Positions 37,647 to 45,643 of a DNA stretch of 64,000 nt are shown here, piece by piece. The position numbers were made by a program, and so were the translations under genes. The stretch's first letter is position 1. Every line of letters begins with the position of its first letter. Under the pieces are notes generated by a model. That model had not been told where the DNA came from. It ran no database searches and was given only the letters and a program-made list of their open reading frames with translations. The stretch covers positions 1,550,001 through 1,614,000 of the forward strand of contig OZ241908.1 of assembly GCA_965203685.1 (NCBI GenBank), written 5' to 3'. This DNA comes from VXYL01 sp965203685. GTDB lineage: Bacteria > Pseudomonadota > Gammaproteobacteria > Pseudomonadales > Azotimanducaceae.

Positions 37647-37745
37647 CTACGGCCTTGAGCCCGAACTCGGGGCGGCGAGCTCGCCGCGTGCCCAGAGCGC
37701 GGCCCGCGCAAGGACTTCGGCGTGGCAGGGGCGCGGGGCGCACCA
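37647..37745 (-). pseudogene. 3' fragment of the interrupted DUF4326 gene
   Basis: Read on the minus strand from 37745, the frame encodes WCAPRPCHAEVLARAA and stops at 37647. This is the conserved end of DUF4326 proteins (CWCAP..CH..VLA). It continues exactly, in frame, from the fragment at 44496-44819, which stops one codon after LACW. The intervening 6.76 kb is the GMT element. Confidence 0.9.
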
Positions 37746-37746
37746 G
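37741..37746 (+). repeat. 6-bp direct repeat, left end of the GMT element
   Basis: CACCAG here and at 44497-44502 flank the element in direct orientation. It is the sequence shared by both DUF4326 fragments at the junction, so it is either a target-site duplication or the crossover core. Confidence 0.8.
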
Positions 37747-37750
37747 TTCT

Positions 37751-37760
37751 TGCTAGGGGC
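37751..37760 (+). repeat. Left terminal inverted repeat of the GMT element
   Basis: TGCTAGGGGC pairs as an inverted repeat with the right end (TGCTAGTGGC read on minus), with one mismatch and identical 4-nt spacing from the CACCAG direct repeat. Confidence 0.65.
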
Positions 37761-37933
37761 GCATGTAATAGATATGGGGTATCAAGGGGTTGGATCTATT
37801 GCAGTCATATTGGGCCGACTCGGCCGTGTCGCTGTGGGCTTCGGGGGTTGATAAGACGGCGGTTCGTCCCAACTCAATGAGGTGGTGCGGGCTCGATGCC
37901 CGGGAGAAAGAAGAACAGACTGCAGGAGCAGGC

Positions 37934-38233
37934 ATGGCCAAGAGCAAGAACGAGATCATTACGGACATCCAAGGTCACATCACGAAGTGTGGTGGCGGTA
38001 TCGGTGGGTGGTATGTGGGGATCGCGGCGGACCCAGAGGAACGGCTTTTCGATGACCATTCGGTGGACAGGGAGAAGGACCCGTGGATCTACCGGCCCGC
38101 ATCAAGTGACAGTGTCGCGCGGGATGTCGAGAAGCACTTTCTGGATAAAGGCGCCAAGGGCGGACCGGGCGGTGGTGACGCGGATTCGAAGAGTGTCTAT
38201 GCGTACAAGATCAGCTTTCGTACGCGGGAGTGA
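37934..38233 (+). CDS. Small GIY-YIG-like cargo protein, putative
   Basis: ATG at 37934 has AGGAG 5 nt upstream. An in-frame upstream ATG at 37790 lacks such a site. The 99-residue product has GGWYVGIAADPEERLFDDHSV, which recalls the GIY-YIG core with its following arginine and histidine, then ARDVEKHFLDKGAKG and a glycine-rich GGG segment before VYAYKI. Sequences of this type are often annotated only as hypothetical. Placement next to gmtX at the left end of the element makes it cargo. Nuclease activity is a guess from the motif. Confidence 0.6.
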   Translation: MAKSKNEIITDIQGHITKCGGGIGGWYVGIAADPEERLFDDHSVDREKDPWIYRPASSDSVARDVEKHFLDKGAKGGPGGGDADSKSVYAYKISFRTRE

Positions 38234-38274
38234 CAGGAACCGTAGTTGGCGCTGCTGTGAGGGATTGCGTTGAA

Positions 38275-38940
38275 CTAAAGCCGTTCTGAGTCAGGTCCTA
38301 GGCTTGCGAGAGCCTTGCGGACGGCGGCGATAAAGCCAGCAGGGAAGACCGTCAGGCCCGTGTCCGTGGTGATCCGGCCGGTGTCGTCGGTGCGCCAGCC
38401 CCAGTGATGCAGGGTCTCGGGGGAGACTGCGGTCTCTAGAGCTCGCGCCTCAAGGGGGGTTAGCAGGTGCCGGGGTGACGGGGAAGGGAGTTCTCCGGGA
38501 GACGGGTTACCGAGATCCAGCGTGGCAGTGCGGTTTGCCAGATGGCGGGCGGCGAGGAGCTGGGCGCGGGTCGACTTGAGCTCGGCCAGGAGAAGGCCGA
38601 GACGGGTTCTTAGCACGGGATCCGAGACGCCTTCCAGGATGCGGTCGATCTCTGCTGCTCGCGTGCTGCTCGGGACCGTAGCTTTCGGGCCTGTCGAGCC
38701 GGCGAAGATCCTGATGAGCGCGCGGTAGGGCTCGCCTGGTTTGTTGCGGATCGCACCGGCCGCGGGACCGCCGCGCGCCGCGGACAGCTTGCCGATGGTC
38801 GCGATGGAGTAGTCGTGGCTGCCTCGTTCGCGCTGTTCCACGCAGATCCCATGGATGAGGCGCAGAGAGCGGACCTTTCGCGGGTCGGCTCCTGCGCATA
38901 GAGCGTCGAGCATGGCTTGGGCATCGGGGATGACGTTCAT
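38275..38940 (-). CDS. gmtX: Gamma-mobile-trio protein GmtX
   Basis: The 221-residue product contains the GmtX-type block RSLRLIHGICVEQRERGSHD, then SIATIGKLSAARGGPAAGAI and the RNKPGEPYRALI segment. This resembles a DNA-binding, winged-helix-like N-terminal region, and a helical C-terminal half follows. It is the third gene of the trio, and its ATG overlaps the gmtZ stop as ATGA (38937-38940). Its biochemical role in transposition is not established. It converges with the small gene at 37934 with a 41-bp gap. Confidence 0.78.
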   Translation of the reverse strand: MNVIPDAQAMLDALCAGADPRKVRSLRLIHGICVEQRERGSHDYSIATIGKLSAARGGPAAGAIRNKPGEPYRALIRIFAGSTGPKATVPSSTRAAEIDRILEGVSDPVLRTRLGLLLAELKSTRAQLLAARHLANRTATLDLGNPSPGELPSPSPRHLLTPLEARALETAVSPETLHHWGWRTDDTGRITTDTGLTVFPAGFIAAVRKALASLGPDSERL

Positions 38941-41900
38941 GCGGGTCCTTCGAGCGGTGCCCCTTGGGTCGGACGGTTGTCGCGGATTGCGAGGAGCGGC
39001 GAAGAGCGGTCCAACTGCTCCAGCGGGCGGTTGCGCAGCACACGCTGGACGTCTTCGGCGATGCCGGAAGCGTCCATGATCCGCTCGCCCTCGATGAGTG
39101 CGACGGCGTCTGTGTGGCCGAAGCGTTTGACGAGAAGATTGACCAGTTCGTTGCCGACGGCGAGGGCTTCGTCCTCGGTCAAGGAGGAGAAGACCGGGCG
39201 GCAGTCATTGCGGGCCAGCATGGCGTCGAGGACTCGGGCGCGGCGCAGGTTCGCCAGCGTCGGGTCGTCGCCGGCGTACACCCGCGCCGCCTGGCAGACG
39301 GCGTTGACCAGCTCGAAGTCGGTGGTCATGTCGATGGCGGCTTCGAAGTCGGTCTGATCGCCGACGAGCACCAGGCTGAGGCCATCGGGCGTCGCGTTGG
39401 CGTTTGTGCGGACGATGGCCCGGCACCGTTCGGTCAACCGGTAGACGGCGTGGAGATTGTGCGAGAGGTCGTCGACATCGCGCATGCTCCTGTGGTGATG
39501 GTCCTGGGTTGCGTTGAGTTCGTCCATGAGGTCGGACTGGGAAAGACGGTCGGCTCGGGTCGCGACTTCGTCTTCTAGTCGATGGATTGCAACCTCGCGC
39601 GCGCGGAACTGCTCCGCTGCAGTGACGAGTCTGACGCCAACGGCGTTGAAGTGCGCGACGAGCCCCCCGAGGAAGGCTGGGCCGGTGATGAAGAAGCGGC
39701 ATCGGACGCAGTTGCGGGGGCCGCCCGGGGTCGGCGCGTAGTCGGCGAGCTGGGGGTTGGACGAGAGCTTGGGGCCGCCCACATGGCACAGCGCACCGCC
39801 GACGGGACAGATTCCCAGATCGCCCACGACCCAGGAGCCGGGCGTGTTCTCGTGCAGGGCGGTCAGGCCCGAGGCGTCGTTGCTTGCGACGGTGGCCGCG
39901 AGGCCGTCGCGCTCGGCGGACTGGAGGAAGCGCAGGAAGTTGCGCTGCTCCTCGAGGCCGATCCTCCGCTGTGCCCGCGCGAGGGTCTCCGTGATCTGGG
40001 CTGCGCCGAGCTTGACGTAGTAGAGCGTCATCAGGATGGAGGCGTGTCCGGCGATGCACTTTGAGAGGATCGGTATCGGAACGCCGCCTTCGGTCGCGAG
40101 CGCTGTAATCAGCGTGACGCGGAGCGTGTGTAGATCGTAGGCCGGTCGGCGCGGGTAGCCGTTGCGCGGATCGCGCTTGTCGATGAAGCGGATCGGCGAA
40201 CCGTCGGCGAGCGTTTCGCCGCGGGCGGCGACCCGGCGTTCGAGTTCGTCGAGGAGAAGGAGCCAGAACGGTCGGAGACGGCTATCCGTGATCGGCTCGT
40301 TGTGGTAGGTGCCGCAAGGGTCGCGGAGGAGGAAGCAGGCGGGCTCGGGTCTGGCGAACTCGGCGGGGCCGCCCTTTCGGATGAAGTTGCTGTCGTGGAT
40401 TTCGGACCACGATAGTGGAGCCCGGATGGGGTTGTAGCGCTGTTGCCATCCGAGGAGATTGGTGACGACGGCGATGACGTCGCCGTGCTGCCACGGGATT
40501 TCGTAGCCCATGTCGCGTTCGTCCATGCTGCGATCCTGGGTCTTGTTGGTGTTCACGTAGAAGCCGGTGTGGACCGCGCCCGACGCGGGATCGGTGAACT
40601 TGCGCAGGAAGCCGCGTCTGACAGGGCGGTTGGGCGCAGGCGCGAGAGGTCCGGTGTTGGGTACCCATCGCCCGTCGACGTAGGCCTCGGTGTCGGCTTC
40701 GCCGGAGTCGAGCATGCGGACCTGGTAGGTGCGGAGCGGCAGATGGAGCTTGAGAAGAAGCGCGGACACGCGAACCGGACTCCAGACCCTTTGCCACTGG
40801 CCGGTGGCGGGGTCGTGCCATGGCAGCCACTCGGAGGAGAGAGATTTGGGCCAGGCGTAGTCGTCGTCGGTGAGGATGTGAACGAGCTCCCGGATGTAGC
40901 GCGTGGGCATGGCCTCGCGGTGGGTGTGGATAGGCTGTTGCTTGCGCTGCATGCGAGGACAGGGGTTCCAGTGGTTCGGGCTGCGCACGGGGCGGCCGTG
41001 GCCGTCCGGGGTGGAGAGGCGGACATCGAGCAGCCAGTCGATGAACTCGGCGCCGAGGTTGTTCGTGTCGAAGAGTGCGCGCCGGTTTCGGTGGCGCGTT
41101 TCGAGCCACTCGCGGTAGGGGACGGGGGCCGCGTAGGAGCGGCGGCAGAACTCCTCGGGGCTGCGCGTGACAGCCGGGTTGGCGATGAGGTAGTTCAGGA
41201 AGAACTCGCCGAGTTTGAGGGCTCCGCCCTTCCCTGGGCGCTGGGCGAGCCAAAGGGCGAGTGACTCGCGCCAAGCCCCGAGCGTGGGGTCCTCGACGGT
41301 GGACCAGAGGAAGCCGGGGTCGGACTTGATTCGGGGCCGGTACAACACCACGCCCCAGTCCTGGGTGGTCGGGCACGCGGCTGGGCCGTAGCGCGCACCC
41401 TGAGCGGCGATGATCGCCTTGATCGTTCCGATGGCTCGCGTGCCCATCGCGGTGCGGACGCCTTCGGCGGTAGTTTGCGGCGTCAGGTCGCCCAGTTCCT
41501 CTACTCCGACGGCGGTCGCTGCGATGCGCAGGGCGAGGCCCGCAGGTCGGCGCCGTTCCCGTGCAGACTTGAGGGCGGCGACGGCGTTGAGGTCCTCGAA
41601 CCAAGCGAGGTTGGAGCCCACGGTGAAGGGGGAGATCGCGCAGTTGATCTTGTACTCGGCAACCCACTTCGGTGGCACGGCGACGAGGCCGTGCGACCAC
41701 AGACGGGTCAGCCAGATGAGCATGCGGCGGACCTGGGCTCGGGGTTTGGTGGCGGTGATTGCCAGATCGGCCATTCGGTCGATGGCCGACATGAAGTCGT
41801 CCAGGGTTCGGACCTCGGCGAAGGCGTGGTAGGCGTCGCGCATGTCGTGAGACGCAGCCCATGCGTTGCTCGTTCGAGAGCGCATTTCCCAGTAGGCGGG

Positions 41901-42053
41901 CAGCTCGGCGCCGAGTGCCCGAGCACGGTCGATGTCCATGTCGGCGGGGACCAGGACCTTGTCGAAGCTGGGGTTCACAACCAGGCGGCGCCCGGTGATG
42001 GGCGAACAGGCTTCGAGGAAGGTGTCCGACTGGCTGTGCGTGAAGGTGGTCAT
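38937..42053 (-). CDS. gmtZ: Gamma-mobile-trio integrase GmtZ
   Basis: ATG at 42053 overlaps the gmtY stop as ATGA, which fixes the start despite an open frame further upstream. The product has 1038 residues. A tyrosine-recombinase-like catalytic core is seen with H642-L-T-L-R-type motif (HTLR, 642-645), GH at 669-670 and a candidate nucleophile Tyr678 or Tyr679 in LMTLYYVK. Arg446 is a candidate for the first catalytic arginine. After the core, cysteines C749/C756 and C782/C785 could bind zinc. Tyrosine recombinases of this trio are thought to act with GmtY on the element ends. Confidence 0.78.
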   Translation of the reverse strand: MTTFTHSQSDTFLEACSPITGRRLVVNPSFDKVLVPADMDIDRARALGAELPAYWEMRSRTSNAWAASHDMRDAYHAFAEVRTLDDFMSAIDRMADLAITATKPRAQVRRMLIWLTRLWSHGLVAVPPKWVAEYKINCAISPFTVGSNLAWFEDLNAVAALKSARERRRPAGLALRIAATAVGVEELGDLTPQTTAEGVRTAMGTRAIGTIKAIIAAQGARYGPAACPTTQDWGVVLYRPRIKSDPGFLWSTVEDPTLGAWRESLALWLAQRPGKGGALKLGEFFLNYLIANPAVTRSPEEFCRRSYAAPVPYREWLETRHRNRRALFDTNNLGAEFIDWLLDVRLSTPDGHGRPVRSPNHWNPCPRMQRKQQPIHTHREAMPTRYIRELVHILTDDDYAWPKSLSSEWLPWHDPATGQWQRVWSPVRVSALLLKLHLPLRTYQVRMLDSGEADTEAYVDGRWVPNTGPLAPAPNRPVRRGFLRKFTDPASGAVHTGFYVNTNKTQDRSMDERDMGYEIPWQHGDVIAVVTNLLGWQQRYNPIRAPLSWSEIHDSNFIRKGGPAEFARPEPACFLLRDPCGTYHNEPITDSRLRPFWLLLLDELERRVAARGETLADGSPIRFIDKRDPRNGYPRRPAYDLHTLRVTLITALATEGGVPIPILSKCIAGHASILMTLYYVKLGAAQITETLARAQRRIGLEEQRNFLRFLQSAERDGLAATVASNDASGLTALHENTPGSWVVGDLGICPVGGALCHVGGPKLSSNPQLADYAPTPGGPRNCVRCRFFITGPAFLGGLVAHFNAVGVRLVTAAEQFRAREVAIHRLEDEVATRADRLSQSDLMDELNATQDHHHRSMRDVDDLSHNLHAVYRLTERCRAIVRTNANATPDGLSLVLVGDQTDFEAAIDMTTDFELVNAVCQAARVYAGDDPTLANLRRARVLDAMLARNDCRPVFSSLTEDEALAVGNELVNLLVKRFGHTDAVALIEGERIMDASGIAEDVQRVLRNRPLEQLDRSSPLLAIRDNRPTQGAPLEGPA

Positions 42054-43537
42054 GGCCGTGCGGCATGGGCAAATTGGTCTACACCGCCGTTGCGCAGCAG
42101 GCGGTCTAGCGGATCGTCGGCGGGACACCTCACGGCGGCGAGCGTGGCGGCGATTTCCGCTGCGGCCGGTGCCGTGTAGACGGTCTGGGACGCGGGCGAG
42201 CGGTGGTGCATGGCGCGTTGGATGGTGAGTTCGTCTACGCCGGCGCTGGCGAGACGGCGGCCGTAGGCGTGCCGGTGACCGTGGGGCGTCGTGCCGAGAT
42301 CCTTGGCCGGCACGAGGCCGATGCGACGGACGGCGGCGGCGTGGGCCTGTCGGTAGGAGTCGATCGTGTAAGGATCGCCTTGGAAGCCCAGCTTGCGGCT
42401 CACGAACAGGTACGGGTGTGCGCAACGGCGTGGCCTGCAGTGAACGATGTAGGGCTTGAAGAAGGCGAGGAAGAGTTCGCCCCAGGCCGGGGCGAACCAG
42501 TGGACGAGTGCGTACTTCTGGCGGGCGTCCAGAAGGTGCAGGTCTTTCCAGCCGGCCTTGAACCGACCCTCGGTCAAAGTGCGCGGCTCGAGGCGCCAGC
42601 GGACGCGGAGGTACTCCTCGCGGTCGGCGACGATGCGGCGCCCGGAGATAGGATCGACGTAGTCCGGCGGCGCGGCGCCCTGTTCGGGGTGGTACAGACG
42701 TACGAGGGCGCTGTTCGGGTTGTCGGGGTCGATGCCGACGTCGGAGACGAAGATGTGGAACGGTTCGGACACGCGCAGGCCGCCGCCGTGGAGCAGGATG
42801 GTGACGAGGATGTCCTTGAGGCTTAGTCGCTCGTGGAGCTGGGCCCAGGACGGCTTGCCGCGGACGGCGAAGCCGGTGCGGAGGAGGTCGAGGATGCGGT
42901 CGCCGGGGAAGGCTTTCGCCTCGCGGCCGATCGCCGTGGCGCCTTTGCGTTGGACGTCGACCGCGCGAACCGTGCTCGCGCGGCGTCGGTGATCGGAACG
43001 GTAGGTTGCGTAGCCGAGCAAGGCATGGGGCTTGCGCTTGTCAAGGCGACGCCAGTAGGCGATGCGCTCGGCGAGCGTTGCCGGACGCGTCGGGTTGAGC
43101 TGCGATGCGCCGTATCGGTTCTCGAGCCAGTCGGAGAACGCGGTGACGGCACCGAGCATTCGCTTGGCGCGGGAGACCGTCTTGGGTTCCCAGAACAGGC
43201 TGGAGCGGTCGTAGCCGTCGTTGTCGAGCGTACCTCGGACGAGTGCTTCGGCGAACAGCGCGAACACGTTGGAGGTGCGGAGATCCGTCAAGTCTGCGGT
43301 GTTCGCGTGGAGGTAGTCGACGAACAGGCCGACGGCGCTCGCGGTGTGCCGCTGCCATGCGGGGGCGCGGGTTCGACCGACGTCGACGACGTAGTGGATG
43401 AAGGGTACGAGCGGTGCGGGAGGCGAAAGGGGTTGCAAGAGGTACAGGACGTACAGGCGCCGGTCGGGTGCCCCGGGGTTCCGAACAAGGGTGAGCACGA
43501 CGGCGTGGTGCCGAGCGATTTCCTTTCGCAATGCCAT
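42050..43537 (-). CDS. gmtY: Gamma-mobile-trio tyrosine recombinase GmtY
   Basis: The 495-residue product is a tyrosine recombinase/site-specific integrase. An N-terminal SAM-like DNA-binding domain (about 30-150) precedes the catalytic domain. Arg255 lies in HGGGLRVSE, HGHR at 419-422 is the HxxR motif, His444/445 precedes SPAS, and Tyr454 in QTVYTAP is the likely nucleophile. All key residues are present, so it looks active. It is first in the gmtY-gmtZ-gmtX operon, with 4-base stop/start overlaps throughout, as expected for proteins made in fixed ratio. Confidence 0.85.
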   Translation of the reverse strand: MALRKEIARHHAVVLTLVRNPGAPDRRLYVLYLLQPLSPPAPLVPFIHYVVDVGRTRAPAWQRHTASAVGLFVDYLHANTADLTDLRTSNVFALFAEALVRGTLDNDGYDRSSLFWEPKTVSRAKRMLGAVTAFSDWLENRYGASQLNPTRPATLAERIAYWRRLDKRKPHALLGYATYRSDHRRRASTVRAVDVQRKGATAIGREAKAFPGDRILDLLRTGFAVRGKPSWAQLHERLSLKDILVTILLHGGGLRVSEPFHIFVSDVGIDPDNPNSALVRLYHPEQGAAPPDYVDPISGRRIVADREEYLRVRWRLEPRTLTEGRFKAGWKDLHLLDARQKYALVHWFAPAWGELFLAFFKPYIVHCRPRRCAHPYLFVSRKLGFQGDPYTIDSYRQAHAAAVRRIGLVPAKDLGTTPHGHRHAYGRRLASAGVDELTIQRAMHHRSPASQTVYTAPAAAEIAATLAAVRCPADDPLDRLLRNGGVDQFAHAARP

Positions 43538-43729
43538 GTGCGGCAGCCTTTATTGGTTTTGGGTATTGGCTTGCTGCCGCTACCACCGCACGGCCAGTGT
43601 GACGCGTTCGCGGCGACATTGGAACCGGAAGTAGGCCGGCGGGTCGTAGGCGAAGGGGGCCGGCGAGCGTTTGCGAGGAGGCGTTTTCGGGGAAGGCGGT
43701 GTGGTTGGTTTGGGCGAGAGGTGGCCGGA

Positions 43730-44074
43730 CTATCGGAGCGTTTCGGGACCGTGTATCCAGACGATTTCGTCAGCGTTGTAGCCGAACCAAGCCGTGGACG
43801 GTGGTGGCTGTCCTTTGGGATACATCGCTTGGAGGACCCAGTAGTCGAGGGGGGCTCCCTGTTGCGACTGGTCGTAGAGCTGGGGCATCGGCTGGTCCCA
43901 ATGGGCTACCAGAGGAGTCTTGCCAGTGGCCTGCTGGATCGCGTCGGCAATCGCGCCGGAGAGGCCCCGTTCGCAGAACTCTGGTTCTTGGGCGGGAACG
44001 GGGACGGCGGGCTTTTCGTCCGGCTCGTCGCCGAAGTTGATGAACCGGACTGAACAGTAGTACGCGCCTTTCAT
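43730..44074 (-). CDS. GMT cargo protein B, unknown
   Basis: The 114-residue product begins MKGAYYCSVRFINFGDEP, has a proline-rich linker and then aromatic-rich stretches (LVAHWDQPMPQLYD, DYWVLQAMYPKG, STAWFGYNADEIVWIHGPE). I do not recognise a family. The first codons overlap the stop of the upstream gene as ATGA (44071-44074), so the pair is translationally coupled. Position within the element and coupling suggest a two-component cargo module. Confidence 0.6.
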   Translation of the reverse strand: MKGAYYCSVRFINFGDEPDEKPAVPVPAQEPEFCERGLSGAIADAIQQATGKTPLVAHWDQPMPQLYDQSQQGAPLDYWVLQAMYPKGQPPPSTAWFGYNADEIVWIHGPETLR

Positions 44075-44316
44075 GAGGCTCCTTCGGCGGTCGTCGTGTC
44101 GGGGAATCGGCCGAGTGTGACGAGGACGCCGCTATCCATGAGGGCCTGCACCTTGAGGTAGAAGGCCTTGAGAAAGACCTCCGGGTTCAACTCGGCGCAG
44201 AGTCCATCCTCGACGTAGTCGTGGAAGCGGGGTTCGTTTCCTTCGCGTCTCTTGAGGGTGTAGCGACCTGACGGGTGGTGGTCGATTTGCAGCTCGATTT
44301 GGTCGGTTGCAGCCAT
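44071..44316 (-). CDS. GMT cargo protein A, unknown
   Basis: The 81-residue product begins MAATDQIELQIDHHPSGRYT and has a short basic strand region followed by a helical part (NPEVFLKAFYLKVQALMDSG). No known family is recognised. It is the first gene of a coupled pair with 43730-44074. Two small coupled genes next to mobile-element recombinases are compatible with a toxin-antitoxin or defence module, but the sequence alone does not show this. Confidence 0.6.
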   Translation of the reverse strand: MAATDQIELQIDHHPSGRYTLKRREGNEPRFHDYVEDGLCAELNPEVFLKAFYLKVQALMDSGVLVTLGRFPDTTTAEGAS

Positions 44317-44482
44317 AGTCCGTCCCCTTGTTCTTGTGTGGCTTCGGGTTGTACGAGTTCGGCAGTGGGCCCGAAGAATGGGCGGCGCATGCTACCAGAG
44401 AGCACTGTCGAAAAGGGGTGGGAACTGGACGGTGTTCGTCGAGGTGTAGGCGTGTAGCTGGGGGGAAATGTATGACAGTCCG

Positions 44483-44492
44483 GCCACTAGCA
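44483..44492 (-). repeat. Right terminal inverted repeat of the GMT element
   Basis: Plus strand GCCACTAGCA; read inward on minus it is TGCTAGTGGC, matching the left terminus at 37751-37760 with one mismatch and the same 4-nt offset from the direct repeat. Confidence 0.65.
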
Positions 44493-44495
44493 TTT

Positions 44496-44819
44496 TCACC
44501 AGCAGGCGAGCGGCATGCCGGCGATGGAGGCGAGTCGTTCGAGCTGCATCTCGCCGGAGCGGATGCGGCGCCAGAGGTCCTGCCGGTACAGCTCGATGAC
44601 GCGCTCGCGCGAGCCGTCGCGGCCGACCACGAACCTGTTGCCCCAGGGCGTCCGGCGGTCCACGCGCACGATGCCGCGGTGCAGCAGCGCCCTTGCCGAC
44701 GTGTCGCCCGGGATGTGCCGGAGGTTGAGGATCTTCGCGCCCCCGGTCTGGAGGTGGAACGGCGCGTGGGCTTCGCTGCGGTCGCGGGCTCGCAGGGTGC
44801 GGTGGGCGGTTTTGGGCAT
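44496..44819 (-). pseudogene. 5' fragment of a DUF4326 gene interrupted by the GMT element
   Basis: ATG at 44819. The frame encodes the DUF4326 pattern: KILNLRHIPGD, RRTPWGNRFVVGRDGSRERV and MPLACW. It then meets TGA at 44498-44496 inside the element. The missing end lies at 37647-37745. DUF4326 proteins are small phage/plasmid proteins of unknown activity. The shared hairpin element (copy 3) ends 54 nt upstream of the start. Confidence 0.88.
44497..44502 (+). repeat. 6-bp direct repeat, right end of the GMT element
   Basis: CACCAG, identical to 37741-37746. Collapsing the two copies to one restores the DUF4326 reading frame. Confidence 0.8.
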
Positions 44820-44872
44820 GATCGGTCTCCGGCCGTCGATTGTCGACGCCGGGGGGCCGCGCCGGGAGCGGC

Positions 44873-44975
44873 CGGTCAAAGGCCGCCGCCGACGATGGCA
44901 CTGGCGGGAGCCTTGGGGCCGAAGGGGGCGGCGCCCGCAGGGTCGCCTTGACGGGCCGCGGGCGCGGACCAGGCT
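44873..44975 (-). promoter_or_regulatory. Shared hairpin leader element, copy 3
   Basis: Left arm GGTCAAAGGC (one extra A), right arm GCCTTGACGGGC near 44945-44956, box CAGGCT at 44970-44975. The interior is longer than in copy 1, with the GGGGCCGAAGGGG-type segment retained. It ends 54 nt from the DUF4326 start. Confidence 0.65.
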
Positions 44976-45015
44976 GGCGGAGATCGACGCCGGGAGCGGC
45001 GCCGACGGGTCCGCG

Positions 45016-45258
45016 TCAGTCCGTCTTGCGGAGTTCCTCGCGGACGACGCGGCGCAGCGCGTCCTCGAGTTCGTCGGCGGCGAGGTACTCGCGCAGCGCC
45101 TGGTTGATGGCGGTCTGGTAGCCGCGGCCTGTGTCGGCGGCGCGCGCGCGGAACGCGGCGAGGACATCGCCGTCGAGCATGATCGTGATGCGCGTCTTGC
45201 CGGGCCGCTTCGGGGCCGCGCCTCGGGCGGCGTCGGCGAGGTCGTAGTCCTTGCGCAC
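45016..45258 (-). CDS. brnA: BrnA-family antitoxin
   Basis: The 80-residue product has the BrnA pattern: KTRITIMLDGDVLAAFRARA, then GRGYQTAINQALREYL, a ribbon-helix-helix type DNA-binding protein that neutralises the RNase toxin BrnT and represses its own operon. The expected toxin gene upstream is only a fragment (45241-45340), so the antitoxin appears orphaned. It lies 41 nt from the box of shared element copy 3. Confidence 0.8.
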   Translation of the reverse strand: MRKDYDLADAARGAAPKRPGKTRITIMLDGDVLAAFRARAADTGRGYQTAINQALREYLAADELEDALRRVVREELRKTD

Positions 45259-45340
45259 GGGCTTCCTTCTCTCTGCGGGTTGCGGGACGTGCGGAAATCA
45301 GCCGGACGTCGTCGCCGCGGTAGGCGTACACACCGACAAT
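45241..45340 (-). pseudogene. 3' fragment of brnT toxin
   Basis: The minus frame encodes IVGVYAYRGDDVRLISARPATRRE, the C-terminal signature of BrnT toxins (ISARxATRxE). The N-terminal two thirds, with the catalytic residues, are absent, replaced by an inverted fragment of another gene. No stop is seen before brnA in this frame. Confidence 0.7.
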
Positions 45341-45359
45341 CCGCCGAGCGCGTCGCCGC

Positions 45360-45446
45360 CGCGCACTGCGCATCGACCCGGGCACGGCTCAAGCCGTCCG
45401 CGACCACCTCGACCGCCACGTCGCGCCGTACCTCGCCCCGGACGTC
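45360..45446 (+). pseudogene. Inverted fragment of a 2OG-Fe(II) oxygenase-like gene
   Basis: The plus frame encodes LRIDPGTAQAVRDHLDRHVA and APDV, matching residues 9-35 of the protein at 48427-48990 in opposite orientation. It directly abuts the broken end of brnT. Together they mark a local rearrangement. The rest of 45259-45643 shows no gene; a GTCAAGCC, one base from the element arm, follows the fragment at 45448. Confidence 0.7.
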
Positions 45447-45643
45447 TGTCAAGCCAGGCGCGCTGCCGGCCCCTGGCGTAGGTGTTCCCGCCGGGAAGGA
45501 CGGCGCGGCCGGTCGTTCGCGCAAGGCCCGTCAGGCGCCGGCCGCCTTGCGCGACGCCGGGCGGGGCCGTCACCGTGGCCGGGGAACGCCGGCTCCCGAG
45601 CGTCGCGTGCCGGATCGGCGGGTCGGACCGGGGCTCGGGACCG

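Larger units (their letters stand above)
37747..44502 (-). mobile_element. Complete gamma-mobile-trio (GMT) element inserted in a DUF4326 gene
   Basis: The element carries gmtY-gmtZ-gmtX as an overlapping operon, a small plus-strand gene at the left end and a two-gene minus-strand unit at the right end. The ends are set by the split DUF4326 gene, the CACCAG direct repeats, and inverted termini TGCTAGGGGC (37751-37760) and GCCACTAGCA (44483-44492), each 4 nt inside a repeat. The region is lower in GC than the surrounding island. GMT systems are reported as mobile elements that carry defence and offence cargo; that part is established knowledge. The boundary assignment is read from this sequence. 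Confidence 0.85.
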
